A stretch of DNA of 64,000 bases, from assembly GCF_000390185.1 (NCBI RefSeq), contig NZ_AQHR01000085.1:186001-250000 (forward strand), in the 5' to 3' direction. The notes beneath the pieces are model-generated. The model was not told where the DNA came from. It did not search any database and saw only the letters and a list, made by a program, of their open reading frames with translations. Origin of the DNA: Lunatimonas lonarensis (GTDB lineage Bacteria > Bacteroidota > Bacteroidia > Cytophagales > Cyclobacteriaceae). The translations under genes were made by a program, and so were the position numbers. Below are positions 9,495 through 18,679 of this stretch, piece after piece; the first letter of the stretch is position 1, and every line of letters begins with the position of its first letter.

Positions 9495-9773
9495 CTAAAA
9501 TCCGCCACCAGCAATCGCAGGAACAATGCTGACAACAGAAGTATTTTTCACAACTGATTGCTCCATTTTAAGGCTTCTTATATCATCTTGATCAACGAAA
9601 ATATTGATAAATGACGGCAAATTTCCATCAGCCGTTCTAAGGTAGGTTTTGAGCCCAGGGTACAGGGAAACCAAACCCTCCAGAATTTCTGCTACGGTTT
9701 CACCTTCGATTTCTACCTGTACGGTATTATCGGTAAATTTTCTTAAAGGAGTTGGAATAATAACGCTTGCCAT
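9495..9773 (-). CDS. Ubiquitin-like sulfur-carrier protein (MoaD/ThiS/CysO type) with masked C-terminus
   Basis: 92 aa. The small beta-grasp fold is indicated by TVQVEIEGETVAEILEGLVSLYPGLKTYL and SIVPAIAGGGF at the end. MoaD, ThiS and CysO carriers end exactly in GG, which is adenylated and thiocarboxylated. Here a Gly and Phe follow (Gly89-Gly90-Gly91-Phe92), so the active diglycine is capped and must be exposed by proteolysis. The stop codon (TAG at 9497-9495) was checked base by base. The SIVPAIAGG ending is closest to CysO-type carriers used for cysteine synthesis. The upstream neighbour, 6 bp away, is a JAMM peptidase, the enzyme class known to trim or release such carriers. No E1-like or cysteine synthase gene is nearby. 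Confidence 0.88.
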   Translation of the reverse strand: MASVIIPTPLRKFTDNTVQVEIEGETVAEILEGLVSLYPGLKTYLRTADGNLPSFINIFVDQDDIRSLKMEQSVVKNTSVVSIVPAIAGGGF

Positions 9774-9779
9774 AAAACT

Positions 9780-10202
9780 CTATTTATCTACTACATTAAT
9801 GGGGATTTCTTTAAAAATCCCTTCATTATCCATTCGCCAGCACCTCGCATGGGAGAATTTAAAATTAACCATCGATAAAATTAAGTAAAAAAATTGGGGA
9901 AAAGCAAACTTCTTGTCGGTAGAAGAAAGAAGAGCCTCTTGGTTGATGTGGGTGTGATAAACCCCTATTATTTCTAAATTCGCCTCACAAGCCATTCTTT
10001 CAACCTTAATAAAATCCGTTGGATGAATTAGGTACCTATTCTTCTTGTTTGACTGCTCGCTATTTGCCACTTCTATGAATTCAAGCACCTCTCCTCCCCC
10101 GTCAGAATAGGTGGTTCCCAACAAAAAACCACAGGATTCATCCGAAACATATTCAAGTTGCATTGACAGTTTAGACATAAGCGCCATTGAGACTTTTAAC
10201 AT
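9780..10202 (-). CDS. JAMM/Mov34-family metallopeptidase (Mec/QbsD-like)
   Basis: 140 aa with a complete JAMM zinc site: Glu22 in ESCGFLLG, His83-Thr-His85, and Asp96 after exactly ten residues, with Ser93 at the S-x-x-D position. These residues predict an active zinc isopeptidase/carboxypeptidase. Known bacterial relatives act on ubiquitin-like carriers: Mec releases cysteine from CysO, and QbsD trims QbsE to expose Gly-Gly. The partner here is the adjacent capped carrier. Start choice is uncertain, since Met6 and Met9 also precede the fold. The C-terminal third (from FKFSHARCWR) is compact. There is no signal peptide, so the protein is cytosolic. It is the first gene of a two-gene minus-strand operon. 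Confidence 0.88.
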   Translation of the reverse strand: MLKVSMALMSKLSMQLEYVSDESCGFLLGTTYSDGGGEVLEFIEVANSEQSNKKNRYLIHPTDFIKVERMACEANLEIIGVYHTHINQEALLSSTDKKFAFPQFFYLILSMVNFKFSHARCWRMDNEGIFKEIPINVVDK

Positions 10203-10584
10203 AAGTAGCGAGAATAAACTATATTGCGTCTAGCCGGTATAAAACTCCCATCTTAACATCAAGTAAATGTATATCTTAATTTGGAGATATTGAAACCTAA
10301 GCTAAACGAGACCCTAAATACCCAATAAAAAGCCGAAAAAAAAAGGCTATTTCCCCCTAAAAAACTCCAAATTAAATTAGCGACGCTTCAGGCTGGTGAT
10401 GTTGAAAATATCAAAATATTTTTCATTCGCTGGAGGGTCTTTTACTTTGCGGATTGAAAAGGATTTGTGATATTTACTTGGCTAATGCGGGATAATGGAA
10501 GGATGAGGGGAGGAAAAATCAACGCCCACCACTTTTATCGCAAAACCACCTTCTTACTATTTTAAAGGTTTAAAAAAAAAACAA
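10203..10584. other. Intergenic spacer between divergent JAMM and epimerase genes
   Basis: 382 bp containing both divergent promoters. I see no exact TTG/TAnnTTTG promoter; near matches are TACATTTA on the minus strand and TTACTTTG near 10443 on the plus strand. A short AGCC/GGCT hairpin with an A-rich loop lies near 10330-10350. No open frame longer than about 25 codons looks coding. Confidence 0.5.
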
Positions 10585-11115
10585 ATGAATTTTGAAGAAA
10601 CAACGTTAAAGGGCGCATTTATTATTGAGCCTAGAAGATTATTTGACGAGCGGGGATTTTTCACGAGAACCTTTTGTAGAAAGGAGCTTGAAGCACATGG
10701 TTTGATTTCGGAGGTAGCCCAAGCAAATATGTCATTTACAAAAAAAACCGGGACTTTTCGCGGGATGCACTATCAAATCGCACCCTATCAGGAAACTAAA
10801 TTAGTCCAATGCACACAGGGAGCAATCTTTGATGTAATCATTGACCTAAGACCTGATTCTCCAACCTATAAAAAATGGATTGGGGTAGAGCTTTCTGCCG
10901 CTAACGGACGCATGTTATTTGTGCCTAAGGATTTTGCCCATGGATTTATCACATTGGAAGACAACACGTCTGTCAACTACCTGGTTTCCCAATTTTACAC
11001 CCCCGCTTCGGAACGAGGTATCAAATGGGATGACCCGCAATTTGGAATACAATTGCCAATCCCAATTTCGGTGATTTCCGAAAAAGACCAATCACACTCT
11101 TTTTATCAACTATAA
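10585..11115 (+). CDS. dTDP-4-dehydrorhamnose 3,5-epimerase family protein
   Basis: 176 aa cupin-type epimerase. Family marks are DERGFFTRTFC, NMSFTKKTGTFRGMHYQ (catalytic His in RGMHYQ), KLVQCTQGAIFDVIIDLRPDS, and VPKDFAHGFITLED. It epimerises C3 and/or C5 of an NDP-4-keto-6-deoxyhexose. With a CTP-dependent glucose-1-phosphate cytidylyltransferase 2.5 kb away and no rmlA, rmlB or rmlD, the substrate here is more likely CDP-linked than dTDP-linked, so I do not assign rfbC. It lies 10 bp upstream of the COG4091 oxidoreductase and is probably co-transcribed with it. Confidence 0.9.
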   Translation: MNFEETTLKGAFIIEPRRLFDERGFFTRTFCRKELEAHGLISEVAQANMSFTKKTGTFRGMHYQIAPYQETKLVQCTQGAIFDVIIDLRPDSPTYKKWIGVELSAANGRMLFVPKDFAHGFITLEDNTSVNYLVSQFYTPASERGIKWDDPQFGIQLPIPISVISEKDQSHSFYQL

Positions 11116-11125
11116 ATTCTCTTTT

Positions 11126-12418
11126 ATGATCATTGTAGATAGCGCGTTAAAACAAAGGGATATTGAAGGCAGGCCAATAAAGGTCGGAATGATAGGCGCA
11201 GGGTTTATGGCGCAGGGTATTGCCGTGCAAATCGAACTTTTTACTCCCGGAATGGAATTGGCTGTAATATCAAATAGAACCCTATCCAAGGCGATAAACG
11301 TATTTCAGTCCGCACAGCGCGAAAATATAGAGCAGGTTGACACCTTGGAATCACTTAATCAGTGTATTCATTCCGGAAAAAAAGCGGTGACTAATAACCC
11401 TTTTCTGTTATGCGAGGCAGAAGGATTGGATGCCATTATTGAGGTTACCGGTGCCGTAGAGTTAGGGTGCCAGATTGCGTTGAGTGCCATCGAAAACCGC
11501 AAGCACATCATCATGATGAATGCCGAAACCGACGGAACGGTGGGCCCTATTCTGAAAGTGTATGCTGATCAAAAGGGAGTGGTTTTCACAAATGCGGATG
11601 GCGACCAACCTGGCGTTACTCTTAACTTGTATAGGTTTGTTAAACAAATCGGTCTAAAGCCGGTTCTTTGCGGCAACATCAAAGGGCTTCACGATCCCTA
11701 CCGAAACCCCACTACGCAGGAGGGCTTTGCAAAAAAATGGAAACAAAACCCCGCGATGGTTACCTCATTTGCAGACGGAAGCAAAATATCCTTTGAACAG
11801 GCTATCACAGCGAACGCAACCGGAATGCGGGTGGCGAAAAGAGGCATGCATGGCCCCACGGTTGAAATGGGCAAACATGTCAGGGATTGTCTCGATGAAT
11901 ATCCATTGTCCGACATGTTAGAGGGACCAGGCATAGTAGATTATATCGTAGGAGCCAGTCCCGGTCCAGGTGTATTTGTGTTGGGTACCATGGAAAACCC
12001 AATCCAAAAACACTATCTTAATCTCTATAAAGTTGGGGAAGGGCCTTTGTACTGCTTTTACAACCCCTATCACCTATGCCATTTCGAAGTTCCCATTACC
12101 GTGGCAAGGGCCGTTCTTTTCCATGACGCAGCTATTGCACCAGAAGCGCACCTCGTGGATGTAGTTGCCACTGCAAAAACAGACTTATCGGCCGGCACTA
12201 CGTTGGACGGAATCGGTCACTATATGACCTATGGCCTATGTGAAAATTCAGACACCTCTCTGAAGGAAAACTTGTTACCGCTTGGATTGGCTGAAGGATG
12301 TATTCTTAAACATGACATCCCAAAAGATCAAGTTCTGACTTACGACGATGTCATTCTCCCAAAAGATCGTGTGGTAGACCGATTGAGAAAAGAACAGACT
12401 GTATTTTTCCACAAATAA
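11126..12418 (+). CDS. NAD(P)-dependent oxidoreductase with C-terminal SAF domain (COG4091-like)
   Basis: 430 aa. The N-terminal Rossmann domain has KVGMIGAGFMAQGIAVQI (GxGxxxxG), and the family resembles homoserine dehydrogenase in its first half. The middle contains NADGDQPGVTLNLYRF and NIKGLHDPYRNPTTQEGFA, both characteristic of COG4091 proteins. A SAF-like domain closes the protein (GLAEGCILKHDIPKDQVLTYDDV). Members found in surface-polysaccharide clusters are thought to act on nucleotide-activated or branched sugars, but no reaction is established. It follows the 3,5-epimerase by 10 bp and converges with the SDR gene. Confidence 0.85.
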   Translation: MIIVDSALKQRDIEGRPIKVGMIGAGFMAQGIAVQIELFTPGMELAVISNRTLSKAINVFQSAQRENIEQVDTLESLNQCIHSGKKAVTNNPFLLCEAEGLDAIIEVTGAVELGCQIALSAIENRKHIIMMNAETDGTVGPILKVYADQKGVVFTNADGDQPGVTLNLYRFVKQIGLKPVLCGNIKGLHDPYRNPTTQEGFAKKWKQNPAMVTSFADGSKISFEQAITANATGMRVAKRGMHGPTVEMGKHVRDCLDEYPLSDMLEGPGIVDYIVGASPGPGVFVLGTMENPIQKHYLNLYKVGEGPLYCFYNPYHLCHFEVPITVARAVLFHDAAIAPEAHLVDVVATAKTDLSAGTTLDGIGHYMTYGLCENSDTSLKENLLPLGLAEGCILKHDIPKDQVLTYDDVILPKDRVVDRLRKEQTVFFHK

Positions 12419-12436
12419 GGGCCCAAAGAAAGGCCC
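12419..12436 (+). terminator. Weak terminator-like hairpin between convergent genes
   Basis: GGGCC (12419-12423) and GGCCC (12432-12436) flank an 8-nt loop directly after the oxidoreductase stop. The following ATTAATT is AT-rich but not a strong U-run. Confidence 0.4.
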
Positions 12437-12480
12437 ATTAATTAAACAACCACTGATAATCATTTGGTTTGGAGGCCGAC

Positions 12481-13530
12481 CTAAGTCAGTTTCCAAACCA
12501 ATTGGCTGTCAATTAGCGATGCTTCTTGAAGCCTGTTCAATACTTTTAGACGGATAAGGTTTGAATTTCTAAAATCCGTATCAGAAAAATTCATTTCGGT
12601 TAGTCCCGATTCCAACTCCTTCACTGTTTTGACTAAGTCGAACTCAGGTTGATGGTTTGGTGCTAATTTGGAAAACAAGTCAAAGTTCACTTTATAGGAT
12701 CTCTTATCAGCGGGGGCATCTTTATTGATACTTAGTGAAACATCAGGGATGATTTCGGAAACCGCTTCCGCTATGGTCTTTATCTGGTAATTCCATGAGT
12801 TCGACCCAACATTCACGGCAAGAAAGTTACCGCCATTTTCGTGGGTTCTGAAACTCGCCCATTCCATGGCTTTGGACATATCTTTTACGTGTACAAGGGC
12901 GCGCCACGGGGAGCCGTCGCTCAATACTTCGAGTTTTCTACTTGCCACTGCGCCCGCAACGAAATCATTCAACACCAGGTCAAGTCTAAGTCGTTGGCTA
13001 AATCCACAGGCAGTGGCAAAACGTAAACAGGTTATGACAAAGGAGGAATCAGCCAGGGGTTCTAGGTCTCTTTCCGAAAACACCTTTGACTTTGCATAGG
13101 CGGTCAATGGATTTAATGAACTATCTTCGGTTTTCGGAAAGTCTTCCGCCGCACCATACATGCTACAGCTGGAAGCGAAAACGAACGAACGAACCCCCGC
13201 ACGTTTGGCCATTTTTGCAATTTCTACACAGGCTTTATGATTCACGTCATAGGTGATCTCCTCGTAGTTTTTGCCCATAGGATCATTTGAGATAGCCGCT
13301 AGATTAATCACGGTATCCACACCCTCTAACAAATCCGGAGGAAAGTGTCTAACGTCTCCAAAAACCTGCTTATCTACCAGCACCTCGGGAAGGTAATCCA
13401 CGCCTGTCAAGCAATTGGCAAAATAGCCAATATCATAGCCTACAATTTCAATATTAGGGTGGGTCATTTTCAAATGCCTCACCAATACAGGACCGATATA
13501 GCCCATATTTCCTGTGATCAATACCTTCAT
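12481..13530 (-). CDS. NAD-dependent epimerase/dehydratase (extended SDR), nucleotide-sugar
   Basis: 349 aa from the Met that opens MKVLITGNMGYIGPVLV; an upstream ATG at 13554 would add eight residues. The Rossmann glycine motif is GNMGYIG. The active site has SSCSMYG (catalytic Ser) and YAKSK (Tyr-x3-Lys). Extended SDRs with these motifs epimerise, dehydrate or reduce NDP-hexoses. The Thr-Asp-Glu triad of 4,6-dehydratases is not present: the strand reads SSCSMYG instead of STDEVYG. So this is unlikely to be the missing CDP-glucose 4,6-dehydratase. It lies downstream of rfbF and the glycosyltransferase in a three-gene minus-strand operon. Confidence 0.88.
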   Translation of the reverse strand: MKVLITGNMGYIGPVLVRHLKMTHPNIEIVGYDIGYFANCLTGVDYLPEVLVDKQVFGDVRHFPPDLLEGVDTVINLAAISNDPMGKNYEEITYDVNHKACVEIAKMAKRAGVRSFVFASSCSMYGAAEDFPKTEDSSLNPLTAYAKSKVFSERDLEPLADSSFVITCLRFATACGFSQRLRLDLVLNDFVAGAVASRKLEVLSDGSPWRALVHVKDMSKAMEWASFRTHENGGNFLAVNVGSNSWNYQIKTIAEAVSEIIPDVSLSINKDAPADKRSYKVNFDLFSKLAPNHQPEFDLVKTVKELESGLTEMNFSDTDFRNSNLIRLKVLNRLQEASLIDSQLVWKLT

Positions 13531-13557
13531 CTTCTTTGATTTAAATCGATTCATAAA

Positions 13558-14340
13558 TTACCATGTTCTCCATGGCGCATTTCCCGAACTCCATAGTTCT
13601 TCTAAATAATTCTTGTCCCGTAACGAGTCCATGGCTTGCCAAAAACCTTGATGTACAAAGGCCGCCAACTGGTTATTTGTCGCTAGGTGCTCCATGGGGC
13701 CTCGTTCCCATATCGTATCATCTCCTTCAATCAATTCAAAAACAGAAGGTTCCAAAACGAAAAACCCTCCATTGATCATAGCAGATTCATTTCCGTCACC
13801 TTGGGGCTTTTCACGAAAATTACCAACCCTGTTTCCCTCTCCCCCCAACAAAAAAGCTCCGAATCTACCGGGTTGCTGCACAGCAGTCAACGTAGCCGGA
13901 CAGTTTTGGCTTTTGTGAAATTCTATACTGGCCGTGATATCGACATCTGATACACCATCGCCATAGGTCATACAGAACGTTTCGTCTCCAATATATTCCC
14001 GAACTCGCCTAAGGCGACCACCAGTCATCGTGTCCAAACCCGTGTCTACCAAGGTGACTTTCCAAGGCTCTTGCTGTGGTTTATGAATCGAAATGCTGTT
14101 TTTTACCAAGTCTATTGTAAAATCGGCATTCAAATGAGCATAATTAAGGAAATACTCCTTGATTACTTGCCCCTTATAACCACAACAAATAATAAACTCG
14201 TTTATCCCATGGCTGGAGTAAATTTTCATAATGTGCCATAGAATAGGCTGGGAACCAATGTGCACCATTGGCTTTGGCCTAACTGCACTTTCCTCACTGA
14301 TACGGGTTCCAAAACCACCCGCCAATATAACTGCCTTCAT
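13558..14340 (-). CDS. rfbF: Glucose-1-phosphate cytidylyltransferase
   Basis: 260 aa. Forms CDP-glucose from CTP and glucose-1-phosphate, the entry to CDP-deoxyhexoses of O-antigen-type glycans. The nucleotidyltransferase loop is [21 protein letters not shown] and the catalytic stretch is [21 protein letters not shown] is typical of this family. Full length. Its start codon overlaps the glycosyltransferase stop by 4 bp (ATGA, 14340-14337), showing translational coupling. A rfbG-type 4,6-dehydratase is not in the window. Confidence 0.95.
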   Translation of the reverse strand: MKAVILAGGFGTRISEESAVRPKPMVHIGSQPILWHIMKIYSSHGINEFIICCGYKGQVIKEYFLNYAHLNADFTIDLVKNSISIHKPQQEPWKVTLVDTGLDTMTGGRLRRVREYIGDETFCMTYGDGVSDVDITASIEFHKSQNCPATLTAVQQPGRFGAFLLGGEGNRVGNFREKPQGDGNESAMINGGFFVLEPSVFELIEGDDTIWERGPMEHLATNNQLAAFVHQGFWQAMDSLRDKNYLEELWSSGNAPWRTW

Positions 14341-15446
14341 TGCTTTTTCCTTATCACATTACCTTTGTAAACTTTTCTAAAAACCTCCCACATATGGTCA
14401 CCAAAAACCTTTGAATTTATTTTTGTGGCAAAAACCCTTTCTGAGTTTTCACTACAGGAATTCCATTTTTCCTTTTCTGATGCAAGTATTTCAAGCTTTT
14501 CCCGCCACTGTTCAACATCATACATTCCTACGCTATAACCCATACCCTCCTCTTCAACTTGTACATTCAAGCACTGATTTTTGGTAACTATGGTCGGTTT
14601 TCCAAATGTCAACACGTCCTGAACACTTGTCATCCCCTGACATCCTTCTTTATGATCTGGAAACTTAAGTGGGATCAATATAGCAATTGATTTTTGGTAA
14701 AAAGGAATTAAATCCTTTGACAAGGTTACGGACCAATCAACTTCCACATTGGGTGGAATATCTGTGGTAGAAGGAATTGATGTAGGTGTACAAAAGATTT
14801 TCAATTGGTAAGGCAAACCCCGAAAAGCGTCAATGAGCGTTTCGAAATCCCGGTCGGTGTGGCCTGCCGACATGAAGTACTCGCACTCCTCAAATGGTAG
14901 TCTATTTTTACAATATTTCTCCAAGTAAACAATATCTGGACCCCATTGGCTCACTGAAAACCTATCCCTCCATTCCTGTAAGTCAAGATTAAGGCGCTTT
15001 ATGGTTCTTTCCATTAAAGGCTGACTCAAAAAAACAGAAGCCTCATATTGTTTAAGAATCAATCTGGAAATGTATCTTTTTAGCGGGTTGGAATTTCTTG
15101 TCAGGAAAGGCTGATGCAAGGTCACAACCATTGGTTTTCTAAACAAGCCAAATACCTTGAGAAATAGTAGAAACTTTAAATTGGCTTTTGAATACGGAGC
15201 ATAGATAATATCAAAATTGTCCCGCTCCAATAGAAGTCGTATTTGTTGGTCGAGATGAGAAATACCAAAAAGCTTACCTACTTTATTTATCCACCGATGT
15301 CTTTCGTGTGGAAAGACGATCACCTCTACCCCTCCTTTCTGCTCTATTTCTATTTTACCCCAAACATGCTGACTGCCACTTATGCCCTTCTTCCAAAGAT
15401 CATAAGCTTTCTCCATCGAATAATTGTTGACTAAAACTACCTTCAT
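14337..15446 (-). CDS. Glycosyltransferase, GT4-like
   Basis: 369 aa from [17 protein letters not shown]; a longer frame begins at 15473 but its nine extra residues (MVCFCLLFF) do not fit a GT-B N-terminus. The protein has a GT-B layout. The N-terminal half has the [10 protein letters not shown] strand. The C-terminal half has [19 protein letters not shown] and a donor-binding region [21 protein letters not shown], where GT4 enzymes keep a Glu-x7-Glu motif; here it is degenerate. No membrane segment. It probably transfers a sugar to a surface glycan using the adjacent nucleotide-sugar enzymes. It is first in the operon, and a 22-bp perfect palindrome lies 58 bp upstream of its start. Confidence 0.8.
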   Translation of the reverse strand: MKVVLVNNYSMEKAYDLWKKGISGSQHVWGKIEIEQKGGVEVIVFPHERHRWINKVGKLFGISHLDQQIRLLLERDNFDIIYAPYSKANLKFLLFLKVFGLFRKPMVVTLHQPFLTRNSNPLKRYISRLILKQYEASVFLSQPLMERTIKRLNLDLQEWRDRFSVSQWGPDIVYLEKYCKNRLPFEECEYFMSAGHTDRDFETLIDAFRGLPYQLKIFCTPTSIPSTTDIPPNVEVDWSVTLSKDLIPFYQKSIAILIPLKFPDHKEGCQGMTSVQDVLTFGKPTIVTKNQCLNVQVEEEGMGYSVGMYDVEQWREKLEILASEKEKWNSCSENSERVFATKINSKVFGDHMWEVFRKVYKGNVIRKKQ

Positions 15447-15503
15447 AAAAAACAACAAGCAAAAACAGACCAACAGGCGGAAGAATTTTTTAACCGTGTT
15501 ACA

Positions 15504-15525
15504 TTATACACAATATTGTGTATAA
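15504..15525. promoter_or_regulatory. 22-bp perfect palindrome, candidate operator of the glycosyltransferase operon
   Basis: The half-site TTATACACAAT (15504-15514) is followed directly by its exact reverse complement. No mismatch and no spacer. It sits 58-79 bp upstream of the glycosyltransferase start. On the minus strand it lies between a TTGATA and a TATAAT-like sequence, a good position for a dimeric repressor. Confidence 0.6.
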
Positions 15526-15764
15526 AGTTATCAAATAAATCAAACAAGTAAATGGGGGCCCAAGAAAAAATTGACGGGAATTTTCGTAAATAATTACAAG
15601 AACAAATTTAAATTTTTAAACGAGCAATAAGAGGCAGAATTTTTAAGCCTAAAGTCAAACGTACCTCTTTAGAGGCGAAATAAACGGATCTTAGCTTTGG
15701 CTAAGCAAAGCACTTCCCGGCCCCTTTATGGTTTTGCACTGTAAAAAATAGTTGATCAAAAAAC
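15526..15764. other. Remaining spacer between glycosyltransferase and xylA, no gene
   Basis: AT-rich, without convincing coding frames. Two short inverted repeats are visible: CCTCT/AGAGG around 15663-15674 and CTTAGC/GCTAAG around 15690-15706. Both are too small to name. Confidence 0.45.
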
Positions 15765-15802
15765 AAAAAAATCCCCGATCTACTTGACTTCGGGGATTTT
15801 TT
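15765..15802 (-). terminator. Rho-independent terminator of the xylose operon
   Basis: An A-run plus ATCCCCGA (15765-15778) pairs with TCGGGGAT plus a T-run (15790-15802) around an 11-nt loop. The structure is symmetric and could act in both directions. It lies 13 bp past the xylA stop. Confidence 0.9.
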
Positions 15803-15815
15803 GTTTTGAAAGGAA

Positions 15816-17129
15816 TCAAATATATTGATTTAAAATATTCTCATACACCTCCTGCTTACCACTGATTTGTTTTGGCTCGCCAATTTCCAAGGCTAAACTA
15901 CGGAGATCCTCAAGAGAAAGCTTGCCATCTTCAAAAGCCTTGCCATTTCCCGAATCAAAAGAAGCATATCGTTCCTTTCGCATGGCGAGGTACGGCGACT
16001 TCTCCATGATATCGTTGGCGATCAACAAACTACGGGCGAAGGCATCCATGCTTCCGACGTGTGCATGGAAAAGATCTTCCAGATCAGTGGAATTACGACG
16101 TATTTTGGCGTCAAAATTCACTCCACCCGTTGTAAATCCTTCTCCCTGAAGTAACACCAACATGGATTCAGTCAGTTCTTGAAGGTTAATGGCAAACTGG
16201 TCGGTATCCCAACCGTTCTGATAATCACCCCTGTTTGCATCAATGCTGCCCAGAAGACCAGCATCCTGGGCTACCTGAAGTTCATGCTGAAAAGTATGCC
16301 CCGCCAGCGTGGCATGGTTCACTTCCAAGTTTAGTTTGAAATCCTTGTCCAACCCAAAATGGCGGAGAAACCCTATTACCGTTGCCGCATCGTAGTCATA
16401 TTGATGCTTTGTGGGCTCCATCGGCTTGGGCTCTATGAGAAAGGTACCTTTAAATCCCTGCTTCCTGGCATAATCCCGCGCCATCGTCAAAAACTGGGCC
16501 AAGTGCTCCGTTTCCCGCTTCATATCGGTATTCAACAGCGACATATATCCCTCTCTGCCTCCCCAGAACACGTAATTTTCCCCACCCAATTTGATCGTCG
16601 CATCGATGGAGTTTTTCACTTGCGTGGCCGCGCGGGTCACTACCTCAAAATCAGGGTTGGTAGCCGCTCCGTTCATGTACCTGGGGTTACTGAATACATT
16701 CGCAGTACCCCAAAGTAGCTTAATTCCGGTTTCTTTCTGCTTCTCCAATGCATAATCGGTGATGATCTGCATTCTACGTTCGTATTCGGCGATGGTATCT
16801 CCCTCGTCAATCAAATCCACATCGTGGAAACAATAAAAAGGAGCTCCTATCTTTCCAATGAATTCAAATGCAGCATCCATTTTATCCTTGGCCCGCTGGA
16901 TTGGATCCGTAGACCTATCCCATTCGCGGAGGATGGTTCCCGGCCCAAAAGGGTCGTTGCCCGTGCCGCAGAAGGAATGCCAATAAGCTATGGCAAAGCG
17001 AAAGTGTTCCTTCATGGTCTTTCCAGCAATGACCCGGTTTTCATCGTAATATTTAAAAGACAATAGATTCGAGGAATCCTTTCCTTCAAATTTTATCTTT
17101 TCAATGTTTGGAAAATAGGTTTTTGACAT
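15816..17129 (-). CDS. xylA: Xylose isomerase
   Basis: 437 aa, class II length. Converts D-xylose to D-xylulose in the cytosol. Active-site strands are present: YCFHDVDL (catalytic His), [24 protein letters not shown] (metal-binding Glu and Lys), and [18 protein letters not shown] (metal His and Glu). The acidic [16 protein letters not shown] loop supplies the remaining metal ligands. It is the last gene of a three-gene operon (symporter, xylB, xylA), 43 bp after xylB, and is followed by a strong terminator. Confidence 0.98.
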   Translation of the reverse strand: MSKTYFPNIEKIKFEGKDSSNLLSFKYYDENRVIAGKTMKEHFRFAIAYWHSFCGTGNDPFGPGTILREWDRSTDPIQRAKDKMDAAFEFIGKIGAPFYCFHDVDLIDEGDTIAEYERRMQIITDYALEKQKETGIKLLWGTANVFSNPRYMNGAATNPDFEVVTRAATQVKNSIDATIKLGGENYVFWGGREGYMSLLNTDMKRETEHLAQFLTMARDYARKQGFKGTFLIEPKPMEPTKHQYDYDAATVIGFLRHFGLDKDFKLNLEVNHATLAGHTFQHELQVAQDAGLLGSIDANRGDYQNGWDTDQFAINLQELTESMLVLLQGEGFTTGGVNFDAKIRRNSTDLEDLFHAHVGSMDAFARSLLIANDIMEKSPYLAMRKERYASFDSGNGKAFEDGKLSLEDLRSLALEIGEPKQISGKQEVYENILNQYI

Positions 17130-17172
17130 GGTTCAAATAGTTAATTTTATATTCGTTTAGGTTTAAATAAGT

Positions 17173-18660
17173 TTACAACTTTTGAAGACGCTGTTCCCAT
17201 TTTTGGTACACTTCGCCATAGGATGCCTTAAGATCTTCTTTGGGTTGTAGCTCGGAGACCTTTTCCAATCCAACGAACGCTTCCTGGCTGTTGGCGTAAT
17301 AGCCAAGTCCTATGCCTGCGCCTCTGGCAGCACCCTGGGCTCCGTCCGTATCGTAAAGCTCAAGCACCACATCATTCATATTGACAAAGGCCTCTCTAAC
17401 AATCGGACTTAGGAACATGTTGGCCCTTCCCGCTTTTACCGTCTTGAGATTCAGTCCCATGCCCTTCATAATGTTAAAGCCGAAGGTCAGCGCACTAACG
17501 ATACCCTCCTGACCCGCACGCATCACGTGTCTTTTGTCGTGCTTTAACAGGTTAAGGCCTTGCAAATGGGCATCCACTTGTCTGTTTTCCATTATTCGTT
17601 CAGCGCCGTTGCCAAAGGGGATAAAGCTCAGCCCCTCGGATCCTATGGGTACTTCCCCGGCCAACTGGTTCATTTCCTCATAGCTAATACTATTTCCACC
17701 AATCAACCGTTTTATCCAGCTATTTAAAATGCCCGTCCCATTTACGCAGAGTAGTACACCATAGTGGGGACTTTCTTTCCGGTGATTGACATGAACAAAG
17801 GTATTCACCCGGCTGGCAGGATCATATACCGGCCGCGTACTTACGCCATATACGGTGCCCGAGGTGCCTGCCGTCGTCGCCAGCTCCCCCTCTTCGAGAA
17901 CGTTTAAGGAAAATGCGTTATTGGGCTGGTCGCCTGCTCGGTAAGTCACGGGGATATTGGCCTCTAGACCCAATAGTTCAGATGCGGCCTGACTGAGCTT
18001 GCCCTGGTGGCTAAAAGAAGAAACGGAAGCCGGAAGAACCGATTTTGGCAGCCCATAGTAATCCATCAGCGGATCCGATACCGCATTTTGCTGGAAATCC
18101 CAGAATATTCCCTCCGACAACCCAGTCTCGGACGTCAATATTTCTCCGGTGAGCTTCATGGCTATGAAATCTCCGGGCAACATGATCTTATCAATGCGAT
18201 CAAAATGGTGGGGCTCATTTTCCTTGACCCAGCGAAGTTTAGAGGCTGTAAAATTCCCGGGGGAATTCAATAGTCGCTGTAAGCAATAGGATTCTCCGAG
18301 GTCTTGAAACGCCTTGTTACCTATCGCTACCGCTCGGCTATCGCACCAAATGATAGAGGGTCGAATCAACGTTCTATCCTTATCAACCATTACCAGGCCA
18401 TGCATCTGGTAGGATATACCAATACCCAATACTTCTCCCGGTTTGAGGTCAGCTTTTTTCTTAATTAGTTGAGTGGTTTCCTGAATATATCTCCACCACA
18501 TCATCGGATCTTGCTCCGCCCAGCCGGGCTCTGGAGAGGCAATGACCATCTCTTCTCCAGGCAGCGTGGCAGAAACAACGACCTTACCCGTTTTAGCATC
18601 CAATAGGGTGGTTTTAACCGACGAACTGCCAATATCGTATCCAATCAATAAATCTCTCAT
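17173..18660 (-). CDS. xylB: Xylulokinase
   Basis: 495 aa FGGY-family kinase that phosphorylates D-xylulose with ATP to xylulose-5-phosphate. The start is set at MRDLLIGYDIGSSSVKTTLLD; a frame open from 18720 would add 20 residues that overlap the transporter gene and do not fit the family. Motifs: the DIGSSS phosphate loop, SYQMHGLV, the GDFIAMKLTGE region with the catalytic Asp, and the C-terminal FGGY-type GAQGAARGAGIGLG. A 19-bp gap separates it from the symporter gene upstream. Confidence 0.96.
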   Translation of the reverse strand: MRDLLIGYDIGSSSVKTTLLDAKTGKVVVSATLPGEEMVIASPEPGWAEQDPMMWWRYIQETTQLIKKKADLKPGEVLGIGISYQMHGLVMVDKDRTLIRPSIIWCDSRAVAIGNKAFQDLGESYCLQRLLNSPGNFTASKLRWVKENEPHHFDRIDKIMLPGDFIAMKLTGEILTSETGLSEGIFWDFQQNAVSDPLMDYYGLPKSVLPASVSSFSHQGKLSQAASELLGLEANIPVTYRAGDQPNNAFSLNVLEEGELATTAGTSGTVYGVSTRPVYDPASRVNTFVHVNHRKESPHYGVLLCVNGTGILNSWIKRLIGGNSISYEEMNQLAGEVPIGSEGLSFIPFGNGAERIMENRQVDAHLQGLNLLKHDKRHVMRAGQEGIVSALTFGFNIMKGMGLNLKTVKAGRANMFLSPIVREAFVNMNDVVLELYDTDGAQGAARGAGIGLGYYANSQEAFVGLEKVSELQPKEDLKASYGEVYQKWEQRLQKL

Positions 18661-18679
18661 AAGTAGTAAATTCGTTTGA

